Part shown: one piece after another, positions 1-11,472 of the stretch | Layout: each line of letters begins with the position of its first letter | Numbering within the stretch: position 1 is the first letter of the stretch | Assembly: GCA_014281115.1 (NCBI GenBank) | Contig: JACONQ010000005.1 | Coordinates: forward strand, 3,782,001-3,846,000 | Direction of reading: 5' to 3' | Source: Laburnicola sp. R22_1 | Taxonomy: Eukaryota; Ascomycota; Dothideomycetes; Pleosporales; Didymosphaeriaceae | DNA: 64,000 bases | Program-made: the position numbers and the translations under genes | The notes under the pieces: model-generated | Told to the model about the DNA's origin: nothing | Database searches by the model: none | Seen by the model: only the letters and a program-made list of their open reading frames with translations

Positions 1-2092
1 CTTGTTGTCGTTTGAATAAATGAACCAAACACCCTGATTACCTAACTCTCCCGTTCCAGAGAAGTCTTGTACTCCCGGAAAAGCACCACGGTAGACGCGC
101 CAGATACCAGTAGGTGAAGGCAAGCCCAGGCTGCCATGGAGATAGATGTCGTGGGTCTGTGTCGAGGAGGTTTCGAGGAAAGCGCCATCGTTCAGGACGG
201 TGTACGATTCTCTAAGCTCGTAGTGTCGCTTGAGGATGTTGCGCAAGAAGTGAGATGGATCGCGATGATCTAGGCTAACGGAGTCATCCATGCAGCCACG
301 GAGCGCTTTGTCAAACGGCATATCGACGTATACTTCCTGACCAAGCGTATAGCAGCCATAGAGCTGCCAAGCGCGTTGCGACGCCATTGGTGTCCGTCCG
401 AACACATAGTCGCTGGCCTGATTCTCAAGGAAGTAGAACTCCTGCTCTTCACCCCAAAGCTGAAATGATGCACCAGGCATTAACAAGTTGGAGATGGCGA
501 GGCCTAGAAGGTGACGCTGCGTGCCATTGGCCAGAGCTGGCCACCTGAAAATGTCTTGATTGGTCATGCCCCACAGGAATCGCGGATCAAATTCACCAGT
601 GTAAGCGTTTCCCATGTCAGCATGCAAGAATAAATCATGCCATATCTCCACAAAATCGACACCCTCCAGACCGATCGCTCCGTCGAGACCGAGGAACCTA
701 GTCATGGCGCCATAGAAGGGGTAATGGAACGCATCGCCATCTAAAGCAACAGATCCAAATTCTCGCAGGTAGTTGTTGTCATTCTTGGGATCGAGGGCTG
801 CAACAGCCTGAGTATGATTGTCATAGTGCATGTCAGGTTGCTTGCCACGACCGATGAGCAAGGATGCGTACGGAATCTTGCTGACCACTTCCCCAACAAT
901 AAGGAAATTGTCTTTGCCATAATTTTTTGCACATTTTCGCTGGTAGTCGGAGAACTTGGCGTGAACGTCGACCGGAGTTTGAGCCGCTTTATCCATTCGA
1001 AATCCATCTAGGCCGAGCATCGCGATTTGCATGCACGAGAAATGCATGATCTTTTCGAGCACGTCATCGCGCCATGTACGAAGACGATCCTGTACACCGG
1101 CGAATTTGGAGAGTTGGGACTCCCAGACCGGTACTTCGCCAACGCCCTTCATATCGCCATACTGCCTATAATGAGTATTCAAGCACGAAGCCTTGGGAAG
1201 TTCTTACCTGATCAAACTCGCTATCTCTGCAAGGCCTGTCCATAGCGCTCAAAACCGACTGGTTGTTTAGAGGGAAGCCATCCGCTCCCCACATGCGCGG
1301 ATAGTTGCAGGTCGCATTGAGGTTATTTCCAATGGTGAAGTCATGGTATTGTCGAGAAGACTTGTACCTTACGTCGTACTCGCTCCACTTGAAAGCCGCA
1401 GTGACATTCTCGCTGCCAACCCATTGGAGCAGGTCTCCCATGGTCCCGAGTGTGTTGTCCACGATTGCGTACATGCCCCGGCGGTGTATTTCAGATATAA
1501 GAGCTCTCCAGTCATCGATCTTACCATGGTGATGGTCAAGCAGGGTGAAGTCAAGAGCACCGAAGCCATCGCTGCTCCACGGCATATTGATGAAGGGAGT
1601 GCCAGAGAAATACACGGCCTGCGGTGGATCAGTAATGATTGATGTGCAAGGTGGATAATGGTACCTTGATCCCCATGCCCTGTATGTAGTCCTGGAGATG
1701 GAGCCAGCGAATGCCTCAGGAGCTACCAGTACCGCGAGCTGTCTTACAAGGTTGTTCATCATCCCTTTGGCATCTCCGCCAAACCGAAACTGATTGCTTG
1801 TCCACTCATGTTCAAAAGTGGTCCCGTTCGCATCATTGTTGGTAGGATCACCGTCGACAAAACGGTCTAATGTGAGGACGTAGAATGGAAACCGCCAATT
1901 CTTCGGTGAGGGATGAAACATGTGGTTTTCCCATACCCCCCAATAGTGCAGCGGATCTGCTGCAGTTTTGTTCGTGTTCAGGTTCCAACCATCGTGCGCA
2001 GGATCGTAGCGAAGCGCAAGTGTTGAGAGAAAGAGACAGAACAGAGACAGAAGTTTGCAAGTAGCAAACATTGCCAAGGAGTATGTACTCAA
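1..2092 (-). CDS. ags1: alpha-1,3-glucan synthase, 5' part (GH13 domain); runs off the left edge
   Basis: Encodes the N-terminal ~682 residues of a cell-wall alpha-1,3-glucan synthase, a plasma-membrane enzyme of roughly 2400 residues in fungi; the remainder lies beyond base 1. Exon 1 is 2092-1208, a 46 bp intron occupies 1207-1162 (gtaag...cag) and exon 2 is 1161-1, open to the edge. The protein opens with a signal peptide (hydrophobic LLSLFCLFLSTLA) followed by the family hallmark LRYDPAHDGWNLNTN. The GH13 amylase-like domain is intact: GLDGFRMDKA carries the nucleophile Asp near residue 352 and FLIVGEVVSK the acid Glu near residue 386. A second in-frame ATG at 2071 sits directly before the hydrophobic core and could be the real start. 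In this family the extracellular GH13 domain is thought to act in transglycosylation, with the synthase and export domains further downstream. Identification is confident; the symbol is by homology only. Confidence 0.93.
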
Positions 2093-4552
2093 TCTAGGGG
2101 GAGGACAGCAAAAGGAGAGTGGAAAATCTGCTCAGCCCGGGCATTCTGATATCCCATGGCTTTATCATGCGTCAATGGAAAGTCTTTGGCGGCTCGTCAA
2201 CGCTTCGCTTCCGTGTGCGTACATGGTAGGACGAGCTGCCCTGCATTGACACGCACATTGCTAGGGTGGACCCAATCTCGATAAAAGAAAGAAGTCCCGA
2301 ACGGGAAACACAACCTTCGGCTGAGGGCAAGATGTTAAGAGGCAACCCCAAACGTATGGGCAACTGCGGAGAGAGCACGGCCACGGGATGAAATGCTCCT
2401 AGTAGACGGCAGTGGCCGCGGGGCATCATCTTTTACGAGGTGTGCAACCGTTATTTTGTCCAAGGCTAAGGCCATTCCAGAGCTCTGCTTTGGCGTCGAA
2501 AGTCTATCCCAATAGTCCAATCGAGCCATCCATAAGGCAGGGCGGGAGTTAGAAGCAAAAAGCATTGATGACTTGGCAAATAAGGCTGTTCGGGCAGCGA
2601 TCTGCATCTTGAGCATGAAACGCGTGCGGCGAGAATTTCTCCGGCCAGGGACAAGGCACAGGAGCAATTAAGCTTAACTAAAGCGAAAGTGTGGCACAGA
2701 AAGCCTATAGCTGCCGGCGGCATTCGGAGAACCCTGTCGTTTCCGCTACGGCTATGTTAGGCCTGTCGGTTAAATCCACCTTGTTATTAAGAGAATCCCA
2801 TGTCGGCATTCAGGGCGTTGACACATGAGAGTCGCAACGGCTTCTGTGTAATCTATGGCCTTGTAACGTCGAATAAGCGTGATGCTGTCCCTTCGAATGG
2901 TTTCCGTCGTCCATTATGCTTCCTGGAGTCATGCAATCAAAGAGATCGCAGAGGGTATCATCTTTGGTGCGAATTTCCATTCCAAACCGGCCCCACATAA
3001 GAGCTGTACAAGTCGGCGGTAACACAAACACGTACGTACAGCGATGCTGCCGTCGACGCCGCCGTATCCGCTCCCACGCCGACCGGTACGACCCGCCCCA
3101 GACTGTCAACGGGATGTTTATCGACAAGTGTCCAATGAGCAAATTCGGCAAATACTCGTGATTACTTGATTGACCGTTGTTCGGCGGGGCTGTTGCCGGA
3201 TTTGTTGAGCATAGCTTGCGGTATTCACGGAGAATTCTTGACAACGTACGGACAACATTCGGACTCGTTGGGCTTCTGGAACGTTTTTCATTTTCGATTT
3301 ACTTCAGCGATTCTGCGTTTCGTTAACAAAAATTATGTTGCCAATTCTGCGATCGATACGAACTTATGGGTGAGTACGAGCACAAGGAGGCAATTGGCGG
3401 CCGTGGTCCCATGGACAAAATCGCGAACCGCACCGCACCGGCCAAGGTTAGCTAGAGACGTTGGTTGTAGGACAGTTTAGGGAACAAAGGAGAGACTATC
3501 GTGAAAAGGACAACGCTCGTAAAAAAGGACGGAGAAAGATGGCAAGTGACAGCAGCACAGAACGTCAGGGGTGGCACGTAGACGGGGACAGTTTCCGGGT
3601 CGTGCGTCACCAGATCCCCATATGGAGTTGTCCACAAGGCGGGCTGGGCTCTCTGTGTCGTACACCATTTGTACAACAGCGACTAAGATCCTGTCATAAC
3701 CATGTTTTGCAATACAATGCCCATGACTTCGTGTGACTTTGATGTCTCCAAGAATGCGTGGAAAACGTACGGACGTTCGAGAAAAGGCTCGATGACCCGC
3801 GAACGCCTAGCCATCGATTGTATACGGTAGTGGAGGTTGCTAGTCATAGTGATTCCGGACAAAGGCCGGGCCAGAAAATACGGCCGAGATCCGAGCGAGG
3901 GACTAGAGAAGAAGTTGCATTGCTGTTCAAACTACCATAGATATTGCCTAGGTAGATCGGAACGTGCTGATTGTTGAATTCCACTCAACTACCATCCAAG
4001 AATTCAAGATGGGCAAACCGGAGGCGTGAGAGATGCGCGGACAGTGCTTTCGATGTCGATAAATCGTACGGTATCCAGATCGGTGAATACATGTAAGCCT
4101 GTCGGGAATTGCTTACACTCCTTGAGTGTGAGCCTATGGGGCAACTATTGCAATGTTACACCTTCTAGATGGCCACCAGACCTCGAAAGCGCAAAGCAGT
4201 TGCCGCTGGATGCGCATTGTTAGGGATAGAGTATTGAATGCAGCAATCGATGCTTGCTAATTGTGGAGTGGGATTCATCCAGTAGCTCTGCCGAAGAAGC
4301 CGATCGTCGTAGGTGTCATATTGCAAGGAAAATTGCTTCCTGGACATCTTACAATAGACTTGCTATCTCGCCCGCATATTCTGCAGCTTCCGCTCTGCGC
4401 TCCGCAATCGTGGGAAGCGGTTGTAGTGCGACAGGCTATGCAGAATCACTGTCGCCGTAGGAGTTAGCATAGGGAATGACGTCGACAGACGGGCTGCAAC
4501 GGTACGTATAGGTACGGGTGAAGGTAGATGTAGAGGGGAACAATACAGAAGG
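2093..4552. other. intergenic region, no supported gene
   Basis: About 2.4 kb between the glucan synthase start and the transposon nest. Short open frames occur on both strands, but none shows a recognisable domain, consistent codon use or a clean splice structure. The 5' side presumably holds the glucan synthase promoter. I see no RNA gene or clear repeat here. Confidence 0.5.
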
Positions 4553-4554
4553 TA

Positions 4555-4598
4555 AGCCAAGGGTCCTAGTTTCCGACAGCCCCGTGTTTCCGACACCC
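4555..4598 (+). repeat. left terminal inverted repeat of element C
   Basis: About 44 bp, pairing with 10654-10697 with four or five mismatches. It is preceded by TA (4553-4554). Confidence 0.9.
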
Positions 4599-4697
4599 TG
4601 CAAAGCCCCGCCGCCGTCACCACCCTGGTTACGAATGTGTTCACAACTTTGTCAAATAAATCTCTAAAAACACAAAATAAACTGCATTTGAAGAGCT

Positions 4698-4957
4698 TTA
4701 ATCGCTTTCTTTGTCTACACTTAAATCACAGGCAAGATACTGTTGTGTTGGTTGTCGATCCCATGCCAAACGTCGAACTAATGCCTGCTCCGCTTCCTCC
4801 TTAGAGCAACTCTCCTCCACCTTCTGCGTTGGGCTTCTCGCCTTGCGAACACGTTGGGAGGGCTCCTAATTAGTTTAAGAGAGAACCTTTGCAAGACTCG
4901 CAAAGCGATTGTTTGGATTAATTGCGACTTTGCGGCGTTTTAGCGGATTTGCTTGCT
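4698..4957 (-). pseudogene. transposase of element C, C-terminal tail (resumes beyond element A)
   Basis: If element A and one TA are removed, the frame that ends LREHI at 9188 continues as KQANPLKRRKVAINPN in this segment. It runs to a stop at 4698-4700 through a basic, then acidic, tail typical of fungal pogo transposases. Two in-frame stops (TAA and TAG, both interpretable as decayed Gln codons) match the decay seen in the N-terminal part. Confidence 0.8.
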
Positions 4958-4959
4958 TA

Positions 4960-5008
4960 CCCTGTCTCGGCAGTCAATGCGCACCGTCACTCAATGCGCA
5001 ACCCCAAC
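4960..5008 (+). repeat. left terminal inverted repeat of element A
   Basis: 49 bp starting CCCTGTCTCGGCAGTC. No mismatch to the reverse complement of 9137-9185 was seen. Confidence 0.92.
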
Positions 5009-6896
5009 ATGACGCACCCCAACTTTGACGCGCCCCAACTCCACCAATATGGACCCAATTAACGCCGCGATAGCAGCAATCGAAGCGCAAGAACTAGGAG
5101 AATTTTTATCATACAATAAAATCGCCAAAGAATTTGGTGTTGTACGCTCTACGTTGACGCGCAGGCACCAACGCGTCACGCAGGCGCGTACTATCACTGA
5201 TGGTACACGTCGTCTACTCCATCCACAACAAGAAAAGGGGCTTCTACAATATATCACCTACCTTACTGAGCGTGGCCTTCCTCCTACACGGCAGATGATA
5301 CAAAATTTTGCTTCCTACATGGCAAAAAGAGACGTTAGCATGTCCTGGGTTGATCGCTTTGTTAGGCGCAACCCTGACTCCTTGATCTCACGATGGACGA
5401 CTGGGCTTGACAGCAATCGCCACAAGGCTGATTCAGAGGCAAAATACAGGCTCTACTTTGAGCTTCTACACAAGAAAATTACAGAGTATAGTGTAGAGCC
5501 TCAGCATACGTACAATATGGACGAGAAAGGCTTCCTCCTTGGTATCACTGGCCGCTTAAAAAGGATCTTCGATAGGCCTCTATATGAGAGTCGCCAAGTA
5601 AGGCAATCTATACAGGACAGCAGCTGTGAGTGGATCTCGCTCATCGCATGTATATGCGCCGACGGATCTACTGTTGATCTAGCGCTAATCTATCGATCTG
5701 ACGCCGCGACTCTATAATCAAGCTGGGTTAAAGAAATTAACGTCAATTCTCACAAAGTCTTTATCACCTCATCAACCTCTGGATAGTCAAACAATGAGAT
5801 AGGGCTTTAATGGCTTAAACAGGTGTTTAATCGCTGTACAAAGGAGAAGGCTTGACGGCAGTGGCGACTCCTAGTCCTTGATGGGCATAGATCTCACGTT
5901 ACTATGGATTTTATCAACTACTGCGATCAGAATAAGATCCTCCTTGCGATATTTCCCCCTTATGCGACTTATACGCTGCAGCCTCTTGACGTCTGCGTAT
6001 TTAAGTCTCTCTCAGCTGCCTACTCTAACGAGCTCTCCAGATACCTATATAGGAGCCAAGGACTGTCAACAATCGCCAAAAGAGACTTCTTTACGCTATT
6101 CTGGAAGGCCTGGACGATGTTAGTTACGCCGCAGTTAATTACCAAAGCTTTTAAGTGTATAGGTATCTCGCCACCAGATCCAACGCCTATCCTTAAAAGG
6201 TTTAACAAAGAGACTTTGCCAGAGCCAGAATCACCAGTAAGCTCTACCTTAGTACTTAGCGCGTCAGATTGGCGTAAAATAGAGCGACTGTTACGCTCCA
6301 CTATGAAGGATATCGCGACTGAGGAGTCGCGTAAGCTAAGCCAGACAATACACTCAATCTCTGTACAAAAGCAGCTCCTAGAGCATGAAAATAAGGGTCT
6401 CCGAGAAGCTCTTGCAAACCAGAAACGGCGTCAAACAAAAGGCAAGACTCTGCCCTTAGAGCAACCTAAGGAGTGGCATGGAGGAGCAGTTTTCTGGTCA
6501 CCTGCCCGCGTACAGAGGGCGCGTAACTCGCTCAGCCAGCAGGAGGCTGAAAAACAACAGTTACAACTCCAAAAAGCTCAGCAGCAAGAGATCTATATAG
6601 CTAATAAACAGCTTAAAGCTCGTTTACAGCAGGAGAAGCGCGTTGAGCGGGCAGTAGCTAGAGATGCGCGCGCCAAGGAGAAAGCTGATCAAGCTGCTGA
6701 GCGACGCCTCCGTCTACAGGCTCGCAAGACTCAACAACAACTTCAAAAACGTCTCAAAATTGCCAAAAAGGGAAGTCAGAAAGCTTCAAAAGCTACTTAT
6801 ACAGTTACAAAGAGGAAGAAATCTACGCCAGCACCTGTACGCGTTGATGCGGCGGCATCTGCGCCATCAACGCCATCATCGCGCTGTGGCCGTATA

Positions 6897-6941
6897 CCAT
6901 GTTTCATCACCCGACGATCGGCCCCACCTGACGATCGATTT
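6897..6941 (+). repeat. left terminal inverted repeat of element B
   Basis: About 45 bp, pairing with 8951-8995 with a few mismatches. Confidence 0.88.
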
Positions 6942-7056
6942 GGCAGGGCCTGTGCGTACAACTTTTGAAGCTGTACAACGCAATACAAATTGTATACAGG
7001 CTAGATTTTTTGGTGGAGAGCTTTTGAGGGGCATAGGAGACAATCGCGATACTTTA

Positions 7057-8896
7057 TTAGGTGCGATAACGCTCAGGGAGCCGTAAAGAGCGACCCCGGC
7101 GTGTACGCGCTGACGTAGGCGCCACATCTACAACAGATGAAAAGTTGTACTCTACATCCTCCTCATCAATTAAAGGAGGTGTAATAGCCTTCTCCTTGCC
7201 CTTACGCGTCACCTTGGAGGTGTTTTGGAGTAGGAGAGGAGCTTCTTGGATGCCTTTGGGGGCCTTGCTTTTGGTGCCCGAAGCGCCTGGGTTGACGCCA
7301 GGCCCTGGGCGCGCTCCTCCTTTTGTATAGCCTTTGTACGCCTCCGCTCCTCCTGGATAGCCTTCCTCTGCTCCTTCTCTTGCTCCTTAGCCTTTGCCTC
7401 CTGATCTTTTTGTGCCTGGCGTTGGCGAGCTTCCTTGACCTTTGTGGGGGACCAAAATATGGCGCCACCAGCGTAATTTGTAGGTGGTTCAAGCAGTAGA
7501 GGCTTTCCTTGCGTAGGGCGCTTCTTCTGGGCTAGCGCTTCTCGTAAACGCTTATTTTTATAGTTCAGGAGGGCGTTGCGCACTGAAATTGAGTGCATAG
7601 TGCGGGAGAGCTGCCGGGACCCCTTAGCGTAAGTATCAGCGACAACCTGGCGCAAGAGTCTCTCAATTTTACGCCAATCTGAAGCGCTAAGTACAGAAGA
7701 GCTGCTATCGCTTGAGGATGGCCGCTCTAGGTCTATATTATTAAAGCGCTGAAGGATTACTTGGGGTTGAAAGGCACTAGGCCAGTGGCCTTAAAGGCGC
7801 TGCAGATCGTATTTTCTTGAAAGGAGCACTGCTAGGCCCTCTCAAACATAGCGAAGAAGTCGCGCTTTGTGACTCTTGAGAGGCCCTGGCACTTATCTAA
7901 ATACTTAGTAAGTTTAGCAGAGTAGGCAGTGCTGAGAGGCTTGAATAGCGCGACGTCGAGCGGCTGGAGCGTATGGGTTGAATGAGGTGGATAGATGGCC
8001 AGGAGGATCTTATTTTGATCGCAGTAGTTAATAAACTCCATTGTAACATGCGATCTATGGTCGTTAAGGAGTAGTAGACGATAATCGCGGCGCGCCTTTG
8101 CCTTAGTCTCCCTGTCAAACACCTGTTTGACCCATGCTAGGCCTAAATCGTTGTTCGTCTATCTACTTGGTGATACTGCAAAGAGAGCTTTGTGTGAGGA
8201 GTCGTTAAAATCTTGTAACCAGGTGTCTTGTATATTGTTTGACTGCGCTTGATAAATCAAGCAAGGCGTAAGAGAGCTTCCATCAGCGCAAATACATGCC
8301 AGCGTCGTAATCCACTCGCGATTGCCATCCTGGAGCATTTGTTTAATGCCGCCGCTCTCATAGCGCTGTCGGGAGAAGACACGCTTCATTTTTGACAGCA
8401 CCCCAATCAGGAAACCCTTCTCATCCATATTGTACATGTGGCGCTTGTCGACGTTATACTGCTCAATCTTTTTACGTAGGAGCTCGAAATATAGGGCGTA
8501 CTTGAAGGCAGAGTCGGCGCGTTTACGTGGGGCGTCTATACCAGAGGTCCAGTGCGAAAGTAGGTCGACTTTGTGGCGTCGTATAAATCGGTCAACCCAG
8601 TTTTTGCCAGCAGGCTTCCCAGCTATTTCTGATGCGAAATTTCGTATCATCTCCTTTGTAGGGGGTAATCCTCGTTCGCAAAGGCCATCAATATATTGTA
8701 GAAGCTTAGTTTCCTGTTGGGAGTTGAGGAGGCGCTGGCTGTCGGCCAGCGCGTCGCGCGTGCCCTGCACCCTGCGATGCCGGCGCGACAACGTATTGCG
8801 ATCGCAGCCATATTTTTGAGCGACTTTGGTGTAATTAGGCTTCTCAGAGATGCTCAGCGAGCTCAAATAGTCAAGAGCAGCACTTAATTCGGCCAT
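7057..8896 (-). pseudogene. transposase of element B (pogo/Fot DDE), broken
   Basis: The likely start is MAELSAALDYLSS (8896). An open frame can be read back to 8992, but it lies in the inverted repeat. The order is HTH (YTKVAQKYGCDRNTLSRRH), CENP-B-like domain (NWVDRFIRRHKVDLLSHW), catalytic YNMDEKGFLIG (~8420), LLLLNDHRSH with an Asn-Asp pair where A has LDG (~8060), TLQPLDVALF (~7960), then a long Lys/Gln/Glu tail ending RRGRSLRLPERYRT near 7057. Breaks are a stop after SPSR (~8159), a stop after FERA (~7832), a one-base frame change near 7765 and another near 7210. The overall layout is the same as A, with roughly half of the residues shared by eye. Confidence 0.85.
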
Positions 8897-8950
8897 ATTT
8901 GTTGTATAGAGCGTTGCAAAAGGTGCCGAAGTTGGGCTGTTGAGGCGGAA

Positions 8951-8995
8951 AATCGATCGTCCGGTGGGGCCGATCGTCAGGTGATGAAACACGGT
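8951..8995 (-). repeat. right terminal inverted repeat of element B
   Basis: About 45 bp partner of 6897-6941, followed by TA (8996-8997). Confidence 0.88.
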
Positions 8996-9136
8996 AATCA
9001 GAACACCAAGCAGATATCTATAATCTGACTAGCTAGCAATCATCTATAGCTCTATAAGAAGCCAACTCTAGAAAATCTTGCGATAAAAGCTTTTGTGTAG
9101 AGCTCTATAGCCTCATATTGCTGGCTGAGCGATTAC

Positions 9137-9185
9137 GTTGGGGTTGCGCATTGAGTGACGGTGCGCATTGACTGCCGAGACAGGG
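9137..9185 (-). repeat. right terminal inverted repeat of element A
   Basis: 49 bp partner of 4960-5008, followed by the TA target duplication at 9186-9187. Confidence 0.92.
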
Positions 9186-9187
9186 TA

Positions 9188-10530
9188 ATATGCTCGCGCA
9201 AGGAAGCAATCTCATAATCCTTTATGGAGACCTCTATTGCGATATAGTCTAGCGCTGTGGCAGCAAGCCGAATATATCGTCGTGTAGCTGGAGAGCTGTT
9301 CTTCCTAGAAAATAGCTTTATAATGTCGCCACCGCGTTTTAGCGTCCTAATATCTATAGTAGAAGAGGGGGGTGTTAACGGCTGTTGGCGCACTACAACC
9401 CACCAAGAACCCAAGGGCTTATCCACGCTCTTAGGATACAGCCCTGTCGCCTTCCACCCAGCTCGTACGCACTGCTCTCGAAGATCGATTTTACGCGCTT
9501 CTGCATAAAATTTAAGAAATCTGGCCTTCCTAACCTTCGTTGCATCTGTCAGAGCTGTATGCTCGCCAAGGAACCGCCGATACGCTGCCTTTAGACTTAA
9601 GAAATAACTAAGATCTAAAGACTAGAGTATATGTGAAGTATAGGCAGGCAAAAAGAGCAAGTAAATATTATTTAGGTAATATGTAGTTATAAATTCGTCC
9701 AAGGTATAACTGCTATAACTGTCGACAATAAGCAACCGTGCCTTAGATGGATTGTTAGGCTTAGTCTGGGGCAAGAACACCTTCTCTAGCCACTTAACAG
9801 CAATTTTGTTGCTTGTCCATCCATTTTGCGAGAAGGTAATATGCTAGCTAGGATGTTGAGCTAAAAACTCCCGCTTAAACCACTGCTCCTAGATGCTTTT
9901 GGCCTTGAAGATAACAAGGGGGTCTAGAGCGACACCAAGCGCGGAGATACACTCTATTACAGAGGTCCAAGTACGGGCATTTACTATCTTAACTAGTACA
10001 GAGTTCGGATTTTCCTACAAGGAGCCAATAACAAGCCCATTAATACCCTGGCCTTCCATAATGCCGCCCTCGTCGGCGTTGTACCTCCGTCGGGGGGGAA
10101 TCCAGCTCACGGTCCCGTACAGGTCAAACAAGTGCCTGATATTATCTAGAGTAGCTGCATTTATGCGTTCCCAGTTAGTCTGGCGGCCTAACTTTATCTT
10201 AATAGCTAGGTGGCGCCGCAAAAAGTGATTAGACCACTTCCTCCCTAGGTTCCTATAGTCACCCTCTTGCTTAAGCACGCTAGTTGCAATAGCTCACACT
10301 TGCGCATGCGTTGGCGCGTAACCAAGGGCCTCCTGCTAGAGAATCTAGTGCTCTAGATGCTCTTCTTGAACAGTTGTAAGCCGCTGTTTACTATCGTGAG
10401 CGTGTTAGTGAGGTTAGGCACTATTGAAGCGGCCGCGAAGAGTGTTCCGTAGTATCCCATGCTAAGCAGCAGCAGTGGCCAAAGCGACCCTAGATTTGAG
10501 GTCTGCGAGTGCATTTTGGACGTCGCCCTC
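9188..10530 (-). pseudogene. transposase of element C, N-terminal and catalytic part (DDE/pogo), RIP-degraded
   Basis: Read leftwards in one frame, this stretch gives a helix-turn-helix region (ALATAAA-stop-HGILRNTLRGRF), a CENP-B/Tc5-like DNA-binding region, then the catalytic DDE core: YNADEGGIMEGQGINGL near 10090-10030, VDSYSSYTLDEF near 9720 and a decayed LQPLD-like box near 9640. The frame is never shifted but is interrupted by roughly ten stops. Several of these sit where homologous transposases keep Gln or Trp (CAG to TAG, TGG to TAG), the codon change produced by RIP. The frame runs to TA at 9187, where element A begins, and resumes at 4957. The start, near 10530, is not certain. Confidence 0.85.
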
Positions 10531-10653
10531 TATATATCTAGCTATTAGAAGACAGAAAAAATAATGCAAAAAGATGAATTGAAATTAATAAAGAATTGAA
10601 TTTTTAAGAACTTATATTCGGTTGTAGTGCATGATGAGGAGGCGCGGTTGTGG

Positions 10654-10697
10654 GGCTGTCCGAAACACGGGGGTGTCGGAAACTAGGACCCCTGGCT
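10654..10697 (-). repeat. right terminal inverted repeat of element C
   Basis: Reverse complement of 4555-4598 with a few mismatches. It is followed by TA (10698-10699). Confidence 0.9.
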
Positions 10698-10699
10698 TA

Positions 10700-11472
10700 A
10701 AGGTTGCTTCGTCATGAGCTACCGATACAAAGAGCGACAAGACGTGGCACATCGCCAAGCGAGAGATGTGGCGAGCTTTATACGAGCACCTGTGAGCTGT
10801 GAAGCGGAGAGGAGAGGGTTGCAACTGTTGGCGGCGCCTTTCACCGCGACTGCGATAGCGACACCGCGCCTGCTGACATAAGCTGCCTCGCTCGCTCTTT
10901 CCTGAATCCTGGCTTCCAAACCACCAACACTTCTTCAGCACACCTCGCCTTCAACGTTGCCATCAACTCCGTTAAACCCATTGCGGGTTACACAAATACG
11001 ATGTTGCTGACAACCATCTCGTCTCGAAGCAATCGCCGACAAACCAACGTCGCTGTTCAGCCGCACTGAAAGGCAGACGCTCGCGCCGAGCGCTTACTGA
11101 TCCGCGACGCCGCACAACAATCCTCGCCGGACATGATGCCCAGTCAGATACAGAGCGTCGCGACTTATAGAGGTAATGGTCGTACACCCGGCATATTGTG
11201 GCTTTCACTGCGCACAAATGCGTGGTGTTGATGAGAGCTCGAATCGGAGTTTGGCTTTACAGTCCGGTCCCAGTCCGGTGAAGCCCATGAAAGGCTCGCT
11301 TCCTTCATCACGACGCTAAACTCCCTTCGCCGACCAACTCCCAGCAGACAATGCTTTGCATATGCAACACTTGCAGTATATAAACATACGATATCTCCCT
11401 GCGAGGTACTCAAACGTATAATAAAACACCTCCATCATCTACTTCAACTTGAGTTTCATTCGCAGCACTACC
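10700..11472. other. intergenic region upstream of the SDR gene
   Basis: Nothing codes convincingly. A TATA-like sequence (TATATAAA) lies at 11376-11383, about 90 bp before the SDR start, in a CT-rich context typical of filamentous-fungal promoters. Confidence 0.5.
11376..11383 (+). promoter_or_regulatory. putative TATA box of the SDR gene
   Basis: TATATAAA located ~90 bp upstream of the ATG at 11473 and followed by a CT-rich leader. The call rests on position and sequence only. Confidence 0.45.

Larger units (their letters stand above)
6897..8995 (-). mobile_element. element B: pogo/Fot-type transposon nested in element A, 2.1 kb
   Basis: TA target duplication at 6895-6896 and 8996-8997. 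Inverted repeats of ~45 bp begin CC(A/G)TGTTTCATCACC and contain GACGATCGGCCCCACC. The transposase is on the minus strand and is related to that of A but clearly a different element. It is the youngest layer of the nest. Confidence 0.92.
5049..9024 (+). pseudogene. transposase of element A (pogo/Fot DDE), four in-frame stops, tail displaced by element B
   Basis: The start is taken at MDPINAAIAAIEAQ (5049). In order the frame shows an N-terminal HTH (YNKIAKEFGVVRSTLTRR), a CENP-B/Tc5-type domain (QMIQNFASYMAKRDVSMSW, VDRFVRRN), the first catalytic Asp in YNMDEKGFLLG (~5512), the second in LLVLDGHRSH (~5870) and the LQPLD box (~5970), then a long Gln/Arg/Lys-rich coiled tail. The frame is unbroken from 5049 to 6894 except for stops at 5715, 5788, 5809 and 5854; the TAA, TAG and TGA codons are consistent with C-to-T decay. 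Element B interrupts it at 6895. The last codons (IRTPSRYL, stop at 9022) lie beyond B and join in frame when B and one TA are removed. It is a dead gene in its present form. Confidence 0.88.
4960..9185 (+). mobile_element. element A: pogo/Fot-type transposon inserted in element C and itself carrying element B
   Basis: Flanked by TA (4958-4959 and 9186-9187), with 49 bp inverted repeats that look identical (4960-5008 and 9137-9185, starting CCCTGTCTCGG). Removing element B and one TA leaves about 2.1 kb with one plus-strand transposase frame. The perfect inverted repeats and the few stops make it younger than C. Confidence 0.93.
4555..10697 (-). mobile_element. element C: outer pogo/Fot-type (Tc1/mariner) transposon, 6.14 kb including nested A and B
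   Basis: Bounded by imperfect inverted repeats of ~44 bp that start AGCCA(A/G)GGGTCCTAG on each strand, flanked by TA dinucleotides at 4553-4554 and 10698-10699, the target duplication expected of Tc1/mariner elements. Element A (4960-9185) is inserted inside its minus-strand transposase. Without A and one TA, C is about 1.9 kb, the normal size of a Fot/pogo element. It is the oldest layer: its transposase has about a dozen in-frame stops. Confidence 0.9.

Noticed and set aside
2172..2723. Small gene(s) on the minus strand upstream of the glucan synthase
   Set aside because: Overlapping frames with no motif, no splice logic and no codon bias.
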